DNA of 64,000 nucleotides from positions 25,234,001-25,298,000 of the forward strand of contig NC_135242.1 of assembly GCF_947623445.1 (NCBI RefSeq), read 5' to 3'. This DNA is from Clavelina lepadiformis (Eukaryota; Chordata; Ascidiacea; Aplousobranchia; Clavelinidae). Made by a program: the position numbers and the translations under genes. A model generated the notes under the pieces. That model was not told the DNA's origin and searched no databases. It saw nothing but the letters and a program-made list of their open reading frames with translations. How positions within the stretch are numbered: position 1 is the stretch's first letter; the number at the start of each line of letters is the position of its first letter. Below are positions 1 to 11,890 of this stretch, in pieces.

Positions 1-842
1 GATTTCTGGATTTCAAAGGTGGATTCAAAGCTGGTGGATCTAGACTCGAAAGCGTCCTTGGAGGAACAACTTGCAAGTAGGTAAAACGCGGGCTTTGAGC
101 TTCAAACCTGGTGCAGACTGCCGCAAGCTTCAGGTCTCGGTGCGAGTGGGGTTCTCGCTGGTGCTGTGTTGAAAGTCTTGTACAGAGCTCTCGGTGTGAT
201 GCTGGACTCTTCTTCAATGATCCACTCGGTGTTGTTGGTGGAGCAGATGCTCACTAGTGGGGGAGGATGGAAGGATGCGGTCAGGAGTTTGCTCGGAGGG
301 GTCAAGGTTGGAAGGTCAAAGGCAAAACTACCTCTCAGAGTCACCACTGAAACTCTGGTTCCATCTGGCGGATTCTATGACAGATTTGGAGATCGTATGA
401 AGCTCGTCTACGTCGGTCAACCAAGATTAGAAGAAAACTTGTTTCAGAATGTGATAGGGAATTATTACAGCAAACAACCAGAAGTAGCTTCCGAGGTATG
501 AAAGAAAGCGTAGAGCTATGCGCAGAATCCTTCAAGAGGGAGGACTTACTCGCCATAGGTCGTCACATCAACGACAACTAGAGCCATAAAAAGTCAATCA
601 CATTTGGATGCGAGCCGCAAAGATGCGCCAGAATAATCGAAGCCATGGCTCCATACGCTTTAGGGCAAGCCTTGGTAGGGGCGGGTGGAGGCGGATTCCT
701 CTGCGTTCTCATCAAGGAAGTTCACACCAAAGAGTTTCTTGCTTCAGTTCTCAAAGGACTTCCTGGAGCTGAACACGTTGCCGTTCACGACGTCACCATC
801 GACAAAGTGGGCTCGCTTTTTCGACCTGCGCCGGTGAAGTGA
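1..842 (+). pseudogene. FCSK: L-fucokinase C-terminal fragment, intron-less and broken
   Basis: The three-frame translation matches the C-terminal GHMP-kinase part of L-fucokinase, the cytosolic enzyme that phosphorylates fucose in the GDP-fucose salvage pathway. Visible family blocks are an ATP-binding loop (LPQASGLGASGVLAG, about 118-160), the block GGGW then VKVGRSKA (about 265-320), the block LVYVGQPRLEENL (about 400-440), and the C-terminal glycine loop GAGGGGFL (about 678-705). The reading is interrupted three times. There is an in-frame TAA at 82-84, where the family has an aromatic residue. A one-base frame change lies near 495-498. A TAG lies at 579-581, where a Tyr-Trp pair seems to have lost three bases. 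The remaining 840 bases show no introns although the family gene is intron-rich, so a processed copy is likely. The 5' part lies outside the window. Three sequencing errors are an alternative but less likely. Confidence 0.72.
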
Positions 843-2555
843 AAATCACTGGAGTCGTTGAATCATCAACGTCTGCTCGGTTTAATTTGTGCAAAATTGT
901 GCATCAGTTTTCAAACGAACAGCGTGGTTGTTCGTGTCCGTGTGCTTACAGTGCATTTGCTTGCATCGTACGATTTGTAGTTGCTTGCCAGCATGTGCGA
1001 CTCTCCTAGTAAATAATCGTAGTTAACTTCCAGAAAATCTGCTAAGCTAGAAGCGTTTAGTCAACAATTTTCGATTTTATTTTTTGCGCATGCAGATTGT
1101 TAATGCGGTGGTTATTGATACTGCAAATTTGAAATTACACAATTAGTTAATTTAGTAAACTGAAGGATTTCTTTATAGTTAAAAGTGAAACTTATTATCT
1201 GCATCTGTCTGTCTGTCCGTCCGTCCGTCCGTCCGTCCGTCCGTCTGTCTGTCTGTCTGATCTGAAAACTATGTGACGTGGCTAAAGTTTTTGTTCACAA
1301 AAGATCTGCTGTCTTTGACACCGACACGTGTTTGGACGAACTTTATCTTTCCAGTCGCTGAAGATTTCCTTAATGATACCACAGTAATAAAATGCTTGCT
1401 TGTTTGTGCGTGTCTATATAATGTAGCTTGCTTTGAGCTTTGCAGGTTCCAACATAAACAACAGGGCGCCATCTACAGACCAAGTTAATCTATAAACAAA
1501 CACCGTGTGAGGTCAGCTGCTTCGTGAGGCATGAGTTTGCAAAAGGTCGGGTCGTTGTTCTCGAAAATGTTTGCACTAAACCTTTTTACTAACTTTGCCA
1601 TAACTTAGCGGTATTTCCTGAAATCGAACTATATAAGTTTTATATAATGTTTACAACTTCTTTGATCTACAAAGTTTTTATAGTCTTTTTAAAACAAGTT
1701 GGTGTTTATCCTAACTTTAAAATAACTCCTAAATGGATTCGCAAAAGTTATTTGGAAACAAACGCGTCAAAACATTTGTTGGGTTACGCTTGTGTGGAAG
1801 GTTGCAATCACAACATTCCACATCTCATGAACGGAATTCTAGTCGAATCAGCTGATTAGGGAAGCAACAAGACAGTAAACTTCGAAAATACACGATGTGG
1901 TACATATGTGGTGCAATACACTTTGCCCCAGTGTGGTCATTTTTGTCATGCTTGGTTACAAGTTATTTCACGAATGACGTGAACGTGCAAACACTCACAC
2001 AAGGGGGATTCCCACTCAAAGCATGACTGAAGACTTTAAACTTTTCTGAACCCATTTGAAAGCGTTTGAATCATTTCACCAAAGTGTTTGTTTTTTCATT
2101 TGAATCACCAGAAGGAACCCATTTTACGTCGAAGCAGATAAAACATCGGCATTGTAGAAAAGATTTCGACCAAAATTTAAACCTAGCACGGTGTTAATGG
2201 TCGGCGAAAAGAATCACTCAACAAACAGAGAAGTCGAAGTTATTTAACGATAATTGACTGTAGTGTTACATCACAGCCTCCTATTGTTAAAGGATTGTGT
2301 GAGTGGTTTTATTGCGCATTGTTAAAAGTCGGTGAATGCCGAAGCTTTAACAACCTATATTCAAAGATAAATTTGTCGTTATTTTCGTGATCTGACTTTC
2401 CAAATCGTAAAAGATCTTATTCCGTTATAAAGGTTTTGTTGGGTTGAAGTCGATTCAGTCCTGTTGAAGCAGCATTGAACAGAACAGTCAAAGCTAACAT
2501 CGCTGAAATCGTTTCGTTATTTATTTACTTCTGAAAAAGTGTTATTCGAGAAAGA
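843..2555. other. intergenic region with a tetranucleotide microsatellite
   Basis: I see no coding signal here. A (CTGT/CCGT)n microsatellite occupies about 1206-1260. The right end, from about 2400, is presumably promoter and 5' leader of the SLC51A-like gene, but I could not recognise a specific promoter element. Confidence 0.5.
1206..1260. repeat. (CTGT)n/(CCGT)n microsatellite
   Basis: About 13 tandem tetranucleotide units that switch from CTGT to CCGT and back to CTGT. The pattern fits C/T transitions spreading within a slippage-prone tract. Confidence 0.9.
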
Positions 2556-5500
2556 ATGGAAAACACGACCATCATGGAATCGTCGAACGAATCGACAATC
2601 TTCACATGGACGTGTGATCCCAGGTCACAAAGTTCATCGGCGGCCGATTTACTGCGGATGATAAACGGTAAATTTTCTTACTGTTTTTGTGAATTAAATT
2701 TTGTTTTAAACATTGAAATCTGAAAGCTCTGTAGTGGATGACGTAGACAATATGAACTGGTTACACAAAATAAAACAAGATTTGACAAGTGGAAACACTT
2801 TTTAGCATCGGGCATCGGCATGCAAGTGCAAATGTATTTTCCTATCGCTTTGGTCGTTGTCATGGTAATCATATTCATCGAAGAAGTCATTTTTCACGTC
2901 AAGAATTCTTTACATTGGAAGCGTACAGTCTACACCATATGGGTCCTTGGAGTTTATCCGGTGGGTATATATTTGAAGCTTATCAATGCAAATTTTAAGT
3001 CAACACCACACGATTAATTATGTTAAATTGATCACTCAAAGATCGGACTTAAATCACAGATATTGAGATTTGGAAAACATTTCTGATATTTTTCAGGTTT
3101 TGAGTTTGCTTTCCTTGCTGGGAATCTTTATCCCTCGAGCATCGGCTGTGATTGATTTCGCCGCCGGCTTGTGAGTATTTTCTATATTTAGTTTCATTTT
3201 TATTGTTATTACATTTTAATATTATTGTTTGATGATTGTTGGATGTTTTCCATTTCCTCTTCAAACATTTGTTTCAGCTACTACTCGATCGCTCTAAAGA
3301 AATTCTTCATGCTGATCTTACACTTGTACGGTGGCAAGCAGCAGATGGAAAACGCTTTGAAGGGGGACCGCATCGTATCAGCCAACCCCTTCCCTTGCTG
3401 CTTTGTCTGTTGTTGTCACAACCAGCCAATGAGCTTGTGAGTTTGTCACCTTTGACCTCGCCAATACTTTATACTAAATGTCGTCTGCTTATGCTTGAAC
3501 CATGGTGAAGATAAAGGATAAGATTGTGACGAAGACAATTTTATTGTTTTCAGACGTCGCATCAACATTCTTCAGTGGCTAGTCTACCAAGTCGTAATCA
3601 TTGCTCCGGCTGGTTATTTCATTCAGACTGTCATCTCCTCGGAGGGATTACTTCAAGACCCGGCCACGGCCAGAGCTGCGGTAAGCTTGAAAGAAATTTT
3701 AAAACGTCCGTCATCCGTCATACGTCATACGTCATAGTACGTCGTCATACGTCATAATCTGAAACTTGAAATTTTAACATGATTGTAATCACTTGTAAAG
3801 GGCTTTGGATTAACCGTGGTCGGTTGGATGATTACTTGTTCAAGCTTCGTGTGTTTGTACGGATTTCGAGTGCTGAGTTGGGCGTCGAAATATTCCCTTC
3901 AACAATACCACATAAGATGTGAGTTTGTTTTAATGAAAATGCAACTGTGTAAAACACATTTGTTCTTAATGCTGTAGACTTGCTCGGTTAATATTTTTTC
4001 TGCTAAACACTTACATTAATAAAACTGGTGGATATTGAGTATTCCTATCTAGGGTTCTCCTTAACCGTGTTTACTTTGGCGATAATAATCCCAGTAACCA
4101 AAGGCAACGATTAAGTTATGAGAAAGACGTTTGTGACCATATTTCTCGTGCTCACTCATTGCAGTAATTTTTTGATTCTTATCCCGCAAAACTTTTCTTT
4201 CACAGCCAAATTTTCTCCGATCCAATTAGTTGTCGCCTTTAAGACTATCCAGAGCTTCATAGTCGGTGTAATGCTGAGGTTCAATGGATTATCGTGCGGC
4301 TTCCCCTACCCCGACCGGCAAATAGATTTCCGTAAGTGAACATTTTTCAACAAATATTGTATAAAAATATTTTTTTGTTTTAAAATATGTTTAATCTTAA
4401 GTTAACCAGCGACGCTGCAAAAATCAACCTGATAAAAAAATTAACAGATACAAAAAACAAACAGTTTCTTTTCGAAACAACTTTTTTATAACAAAGTTGC
4501 GATCAGTGGAACTCAAAATTCGATATTTTAATGAGTTATTTTATCGCCTTCTTTATACCTTGAATTCCTTTGAACTGTTCCAACCTCTCGCATACGCTGT
4601 TGACAATGCAATAAAATCCCCAACGCGATACAGCGTCAAAAGATTGTGATGTCATTTGTCGTCATAAAAACGTATACGAGTTACCAGAATTATGCTCAGA
4701 ACATGAGCTCTTGTTGGCCTTGCGAATACCAAAAGACTTTTTACTTCATCGCTCGTAAAAGCAGCATGACGAGTGACATGTAACACGGTGTGGTTCTTAG
4801 AAAGGTTTTTATTTACAAAAGAAATTAACTTCACAGTTGAATCAGGTCGCGGTGTTTAAATTTTTACTGCACTCTTTGAAGAGAAGAGCTCGTGGTGGCG
4901 CAGGTTTAACAGGATATAAATTAGTTGAAGAATGAAATTATAACAATTTTGTAGCCAACAACGCCCATTGTTGATTTTTGGGATAGGCCTGTTATGGGTA
5001 AACACACCTGGGCGCAGATTTAACGGCAAAGCTTAAAAATGTAAATCGTTTCTGAGGTAATTAAATCTTTTTGTAAAATTTTTGTTTAAAGTTCTGGTTA
5101 ATACTTTACAATGTTTTCCATAAAACAATTTGCGATCAGCCTTTCATGCATTTCTGTTTATGGCGACCACAAACAATTTAGTCTGTGACGCAATGTCTGT
5201 GACGTTGAAATCCTGTTTAAACGTTAATTTTCCGACTCTCGTTATTTCGTTGACTTTCACGTCATGACGTTTTCATCATCAGCATTTTCTTTAAACAAAT
5301 TTCTATCCATGTCACAGTGCTCCACAACTACTTGTTCATCTACGAGCTCTTCATCCTGGCTCTCATCTCCTGGTTCACCTTCAGGAGATTGGAGGAAGGA
5401 TGCGAGGTCATGATAAGGCCACTTCCATCAGAGATCTACTCCGTCAACACTGTGAGCATTTCAATCAATTTTGCTCTTAGGCTTCTTAACAAGGCTAAGG

Positions 5501-5847
5501 AATGATAAAGCGTTGATTTTAGCTGGGATGAGTTATTACGTAATGTCCAGCAACGTCATCATCCAAGATTGATTCAACAACCTACCGATCTTTGAACGAG
5601 TTCACAATATTTTCCTTAATTTGTCTGCTCTACAAAGAACTAGTTTTCGATAATCTTGTCGAAATTTTTAAATTTAGATGAAACAAGTTATTTTAAAACT
5701 TTTCAGGAAAATATGACAGAAGCAATCAACCTTGGGGAACAAAATGGCGGCATGACGTACGACGACCAAGATTCGAATGTTTACGAAAAAGTTGAAATTA
5801 AATCCGATTTAACTTATTGCGAAGACAAGGCCATCGAAACCGTGTAG
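2556..5847 (+). CDS. SLC51A: organic solute transporter subunit alpha-like protein (9 exons, 381 aa)
   Basis: Exons: 2556-2667, 2806-2960, 3097-3170, 3278-3436, 3554-3680, 3801-3918, 4206-4331, 5318-5451, 5707-5847. All introns are GT-AG and the phases join into one 382-codon frame (human protein about 340 aa). The product resembles SLC51A, the seven-membrane-segment subunit that with SLC51B effluxes bile acids and steroids across the plasma membrane. Supporting features are an extracellular N-terminus with AADLLRMI, a first membrane segment (PIALVVVMVIIFIEEV), and the family cysteine cluster PCCFVCCC in exon 4. Further hydrophobic segments lie in exons 3 and 5-8, including KFSPIQLVVAFKTIQS, and are followed by an acidic cytosolic tail. 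The related TMEM184 family lacks the cysteine cluster in this context, so I prefer SLC51A. No SLC51B gene is visible nearby. The ATG at 2556 was chosen because it opens the first exon in frame; a second Met follows six codons later. Confidence 0.85.
3704..3757. repeat. CGTCAT/ACGTCAT short tandem repeat in SLC51A intron 5
   Basis: About eight imperfect copies of a 6-7 bp unit containing CGTCAT lie just after the exon 5 donor site. Each copy contains a TACGTCA/CCGTCA core resembling a CRE/ATF half site, but the tandem arrangement suggests slippage rather than a designed enhancer. Confidence 0.7.
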
Positions 5848-8790
5848 TTGGCTGCCATCCAAAACTGACGTGGCTTATGGTCACAAACACGTTATTACAC
5901 TTTTTTCTGTGTTCGATATTTTTCGTCGGACTGCTTTCCACAAGCGATAATACTCGTGTTAAATGTATTTTTCCTCGGATAAAAAATTTTGCTTTTGTTT
6001 CAATGTAACTTATTTGGGTTAAATATTTCCCTGTTTTGATAATTTGAACCTTCCTTCACACGCTGCACATTCTATTTCTATTGTTGTTCTTCCACCCATT
6101 TGTGACGTTTGTAAATATTTACAATACTACAACGAGCACGTGTTCTTCAGTGTGATGAGTTGAACATCTCAGGAATCTTGAGTCAAACTCCCAGATAATA
6201 AGATTTACAGTTTGTTGTCATCCTTGTTTGACATGAAAATATAGTTCAATATTAAGTATTAAAATGGAAAGGCATGGAGTAATTTATGACTTTTCAAAAT
6301 ATGTCTTTAGTCCAGAGATTTCCGTGTGATGCAAAAATTTGTAAAAATATTTTAACAACTTTCACTAATTGACGTCAGTGAAATGCAAGTGAACAACCGG
6401 TTGCAACGTCGTTAGCCAAAAGTGTCCATGAAAAGTTTGTCAAAGAGACCGTTAGAGAGCGGCAGATATCAAATCCATTTGCAGAGAAATGTTTTTATTG
6501 TGTTTTGCGCCTTTTATTTAGCAATATCACAGTTGTAGTTTCTACGTCTGTTAGACATCTTGTATAGAGACGCCCTTTCGAGAAGTCTCTCCAAAAATTG
6601 AGAAACGTTTTGGTTTTCAGCTCATGTTGTTGTCGTTAATTTTAATAGAATTTTTGTCTGTATATAAATAACAGTGTCCTTTTCCTTGCGTAATGCGTAA
6701 TGCGTGATATCTTAATGCGCATAATTGTGGTGACAAATACATAAAAAAAATTTCCAAGCCCTGTTGTCCTGTGTTTTTTCCAACAAACGTTATCTTGCAA
6801 CCGGTAGTGGGCGTGTGCCGGGCATGTTGTCGTCTTTCGGGTTCACGGCTGTTGGCTCGTAGGCGACTAGCGATGTCCGGGCACTTATCAATGAATAAAT
6901 CATTCAACGAATCGAACGTTTCCCGCTTATACACAGCCGCCGTGATTGAGTAATCGACGTGAAAAATGCGGACTGGAGTGTGTTAAAGCGCTAGCGCCCA
7001 AATAACTACACAGTGTTTCTTGAACGATGTCCAGGACCAGCACAATGTGCGCCTAAATTAATTGTTTAATTTGACGCCAAGATTAAAATAAGTTTGATGA
7101 TGAGAATTTCTAGAACAAATTTAATTTTAGGAAAAATCCATCATAATCAAACAAAAGGTAAATTTATTATTCACCTATTTCTCTTTTACACCTTCAACTC
7201 TGACAGATAAAAACTTACTGTGTTGAACTGTGTAGATGAGTTAAATGCGTGTGTAAACCGACTGAAGCAAACCGGGTTACATTTGGATAACTTTCTGTGA
7301 TTCCAGCGCACAACTGATATTTAAAAAGAACAACAGCAATTTACTGCGCAAACGTTGCTGCCAGCCACAAAGGGTTCGTGAAAGTGGAAATAATTTGTTG
7401 ATGTTTTCGGAAAAATCTTATCGTTTTTGAAATGCTTCGTCACCAAGCTGATAGTTATTTGTGCTGGTTTATTGTAATCGGTGATGACGTCTATGGTTCG
7501 TTCGTCGATGATTGGTTGGATGTGAAATCATACGACCTGTCGTGTTTACTCAAGCGTGGCCACAATAAAAATAAGAAGAACTTTGAGGGAATTACAAGAA
7601 AACCAGGGCTGGATGTTTGTTATTCGAGAATTACTTTCAGTGTTTACTCTAGAAAAGTGTTGCTGGAACGATGTCGGCCGCAATGCGTTTATTACTTTCT
7701 GCGACAAGAAACTAAATCACCACTTTGTTAGAACTTTGCTTAGTTTACAATTACACAGGAACTTTGCTGTCCGTGATGTACAAATAGTGGCTGGGTTGCC
7801 AGCATTTCATGTCAAGATAACGCTTGGGGTTGAGGTAATTCGTCACCTATGACGTGTCACCGCTGGGTGAAGAAAAGAAAATGGAATCATGAACATTTTG
7901 CAGAATATTTATAAACCTTCCGTTTCCCACCTTGTGCATTCCTGGTTTAATTTTACTGCTTTTTCCATATTTATGAGGATTTAGTTTCCAAATCTTTACC
8001 GTATTTATTGGTCCGAAAACATCGAATTATGACTCGAAATGAATTTATTTTTCCACGAACGTGCCCGACGCGAACAGACGGAGCAAATTTGTTAATAAGC
8101 ATCAACGTTTCTGGTTGACAGAATATTGTTGATATTTTTGCTTTCTGTTTGACTTTGAATATCAATTGACTTGACTTGACTTGGGTCAGTCATTGTAAAT
8201 ACGTTAATGTTCAATCCCCAACAAGTGGTCGCGGGCTACTCAGTACATTTTTAACTTCCGGGAAAGATTGTTTTCCTGTAAGTGAACGCGCCACAGCTTG
8301 TGTGCAGATGATTATATAAAGGGCCCAGGTTCACGTGAAATGGAATTAACCCAGATTCGAAAGCAGAGGTTTGGTCGACGCCATTTTGTTTTTTATGCTG
8401 ATGTCAGTTTTTACTTTTTAGCATCAATCTAGATTTTTGACAAGTTCTTAGAAAGAACACATTTCAAAAATGTATAAAACACATTTAAAAGTAGAAACTG
8501 GTATAAACTTTAATACAACTGTTCCGAAAGATTTATAGATTTTAAAGTTTTTAAGTCTAAAAAGTTGCATTTTTTATTTTGGTTCAAATTTTTAGTTTGA
8601 GGTCTAAATATAGAAATCAGCAACATTGGAGCAGGATTGACATCGAATATATTCAAATTTTATAGAAACGTTGTAATAAAATTTTATAAAAGTTTCGTGG
8701 TTGAAATATTTTTGAAATCTCTTCTTCGACAATCCACGACCATCTCTGCTGCAGACGTTTTTCAAACTCCCGATACACGTTTGATCCAAC
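5848..8790. other. intergenic region without a recognised gene
   Basis: Open frames of up to about 105 codons occur (6617-6934 minus, 7432-7852 plus), but none resembles a known family or shows convincing splice-joined continuity. Small repeats include GCGTAATGC copies near 6695 and TTGAC copies near 8164. The right end is the likely promoter region of the P450 gene. Confidence 0.45.
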
Positions 8791-11700
8791 ATGGCGGTCA
8801 CTTCAGTTCTGTTACAGCCCGGTTGGATGAGCGGAACTTTGTTCAATGACGTCATCATAGCACTTGTATTGGTAAAGTTAGTTAAATCTGTCGTCGTTCC
8901 AATGTTTAGTTTCTTTAACGCCCAAAGGAAGTTGTCAAAAACCGTCCCATCACCCGAACCGCACTGGCTGTTTGGTCACAGTCGGTTGGTAAGTTGTAAC
9001 CTTTTAACCTTTAACCTTTTACATTCTGGTGTCGAGCACTGACTTTTGACTGTTTCACCTGACTCATTGGTGACTTTTTAATCTCACTATTTGTTATCAG
9101 TTCCCTCATAGTCACGAGGGCTTCAAGAAGAGGGTGGAAATGATGAAAGACTTTCCATTGATGTTTTGTTATCATTTGAGTTGGTTTTGGAGATCGGTCC
9201 ATGTCCATCATCCGGATATTGTCAGGCAGATATTAACAAGTCCGTGTAAGTGAGAGATATCATAGGACTTGTTAAGATTGATAAAAGTAAATCTAAGACT
9301 TATACAATGAATGTATAAACTTCCGATTGCTTTGTAGACTGAAAGAGCAAGGAAGAACTAAGGTCAATAGCTTTTATGCTGCTTAATGCAACATTGTAAT
9401 GATCATGTAGAGTTAAGATCTCGAGTTCAGTAGAACTCAATTAACTTAAGACAGAAATAACTGGGTTGTATAACTGACAATAATTTTAGTACCGAAGGGG
9501 TCCAGCTACGATATTATAATGAGACCGTTTCATGGCGATGCCCTGATCACAAGTTCGGGAAAGAAATGGCAACGACATCGACATCTGCTTACTCCGGTCT
9601 TTCATTTTGCGGTTTTAAAATCGTGAGTCCGAGAGTTTTTCATCTCATCCCAAAATTAATCAAACGTTAACGGTTATTATTTTTCAACAATGAGGTTTAT
9701 TTCGTCATCAGTTACGTCAAAACATTCAACGAATCGATTCCGCTGTTGACTGACTGGCTCGAAAAAATGGCGGAGAGCGGAGAGAGCGGTGACATCTGCA
9801 AGCAACTCGCCATTTTGTCCTACAGCAACTTGTCACAATGTGTCATGTCGCAGCCTGCTTATAAGAACGGGTAGGCAACATCACGATTGAAACTGTTCCT
9901 TATAATATGGGTCTTTTTTCATTCGGATTCCTGACAACATGAAGTTTGCAAAAGTTATTAATTCCCAAAAATCTTGAGCATCAGCTGCGTCGATTTTATT
10001 ATGAAAGTAGACTTTGAGGTGAACAAGTAGCGAGTTAACTGGAAAGTTGGCTTCATTTCAGAACCCCGATGCCATACGCGAAGGCCCTTGAAGATATTTC
10101 TCAACTCACGGCAAAACGATTCTACAATCCCCTGATGTGGAGCGACAAGATCTTCGCTCTCACAAAGACGGGCAAAGCGATGTTGGATGCTCGCAACACT
10201 GTGCACAATGCAGTGAGAAAGGTGGTTTATTATGTCACAGAATCTTATGCATTATGCGTTATATTATATCATTATGCGCCTGAATCTTACAAATGTATAA
10301 TCACACAAAGTGGTTTCAGAAGGGTTTTTCTTAGATAAAGGTTCTAGTTAAAAACGTTGTTTGTAATAATTGATGATTATTCGGACACACATTTCAGATA
10401 ATTCGCGACCGAAAGCAAGTTTTCGACAAATGTGAAGAACAAAGTGAGAAAGTCTTTGTTACAACAAACGACGGCGCCGAGTTTTCGTTTCGGGGTAAAA
10501 AAAACAAACAAATCGATTTTCTCGATATTCTCTTTCAGACCAAGGTATTAGCAATCATAAACATCTTAAAGTACAATGCCCGTGAACTTGAAATCATGTC
10601 CACGACCTTGAACGTTAAAAATAAACTCACAAATATACTTTTATCCAGGACAAGGAGAGCCAGAGCTTGAGCGAAAGTGACATCATAGATGAAGTTCAGT
10701 CAATGTTCTCGGCAGGACAAGGAACAATTTCAAAAAGTAAAGAAAGCGTCACGGGCGTCACGTCACAAATACATCACAAACGCACGAACAAATTTCTTTT
10801 AATTGATTCGTTTTGTTTTTAGCAATGAGCTGGTTCTCCTATCTCCTTGCTAAGAACCAGGACTGGCAGGAAAAATGCCGAGCGGAAGTGACGGAGGTTT
10901 GCGGAAGTGACGGAGAGATACTTTCGTAAGTACCTTACGTCATTTGTGACTCGGTATATTAACCACAGACAGCGTAGGTCGGTTTGACAGCGACACGTGT
11001 CACAGCCAAAACCTTGAATTGCAATTCATTTATCTTTCCAGGGACGACATCCTGAAGTTGAAAATTCTAAGTCGTTGCCTGAAGGAGACTCTCCGATTGT
11101 ATCCTGTCGGGTCATTCGTTGGGCGCGTTCTGACGTCAGATATGACGTTTAAAAACCCGTACCATCCCCCTCAAACAATCACTCTTGACAAAGGAACGAG
11201 CGTGGCAATCCATTTTTATGCTCTGCATCACCATCCTGACTTCTGGGAATCCCCTGAGGTGAGCCTGCACGAATCAAGCTAGGCCGCTTTTCATTATGAG
11301 CTTCGTAGTATCTGCTTCAATTTCAAATAAATGGAAACGACCAAAGTTACTTTCACATCAGGTGTTCGATCCTGACCGCTTCACTCCCGAGCGAAGCAAA
11401 GGCAGATCTCCATTCGCTTATCTGCCATTCTCAGGAGGTTCTAGGTCAGTATATCAATTATAAGTTAGCATAATGTAAAATCCTTTATGCGGACGACCTA
11501 CAGGGCGACAAGGGCATAATTTGCTTTGTTATATTTCGTTCTCCAAACAGTTTATAACGATGTTGATTTGTGCATTTCTCTCAGTAACATTACAAATTAT
11601 TTCCTTTGCTCGGTGTTTATGAAGAGACTTGAGAAAACCCAAAATACTTTCACTCAGACCACGGCATATTTTATCCTTTCGCAATGAACAGCAACAAAAC

Positions 11701-11890
11701 TATTATTTTATTATTTTTTAGAAACTGTCTTGGTCAGAACTTCGCCTTCAATCAAATCAAAGTCACATTTGGCCACATCCTGAGAAGATTTCGACTTCGA
11801 CTTCCACCCGGAAAGGAAAATATTAAAATGGAACCCGGAATAACTTTGGCGCCGCATAACGGGGTGTTTGTTAAAGTGGAGAAGATTTAA
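8791..11890 (+). CDS. cytochrome P450, CYP4-like (11 exons, 533 aa)
   Basis: Exons: 8791-8988, 9101-9245, 9490-9622, 9712-9870, 10062-10221, 10398-10544, 10649-10736, 10823-10925, 11042-11258, 11362-11444, 11722-11890. All introns are GT-AG with matching phases, giving 534 codons, the usual microsomal P450 length. An N-terminal hydrophobic anchor (about residues 17-32) precedes the [11 protein letters not shown] proline hinge. Family marks are [14 protein letters not shown] (C helix), KETLR (the ExxR motif in the K helix), PDRFTPER, and the heme loop FSGGSRNCLGQ with the thiolate cysteine. These resemble CYP4 omega-hydroxylases of fatty acids and eicosanoids in the ER. The I helix reads [14 protein letters not shown]. 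The usual acidic residue before the threonine and the CYP4 glutamate that can bind heme covalently are both absent. The substrate is unknown and the reaction may be non-standard. Confidence 0.9.

Noticed and set aside
6617-6934. 105-codon minus-strand open frame
   Set aside because: No recognised motifs, no support from splice-joined neighbours, and it overlaps an equally long open frame on the other strand.
7432-7852. Overlapping open frames of about 99 codons
   Set aside because: Two frames overlap with different sequences and neither resembles a protein family; base composition is like the surrounding non-coding DNA.
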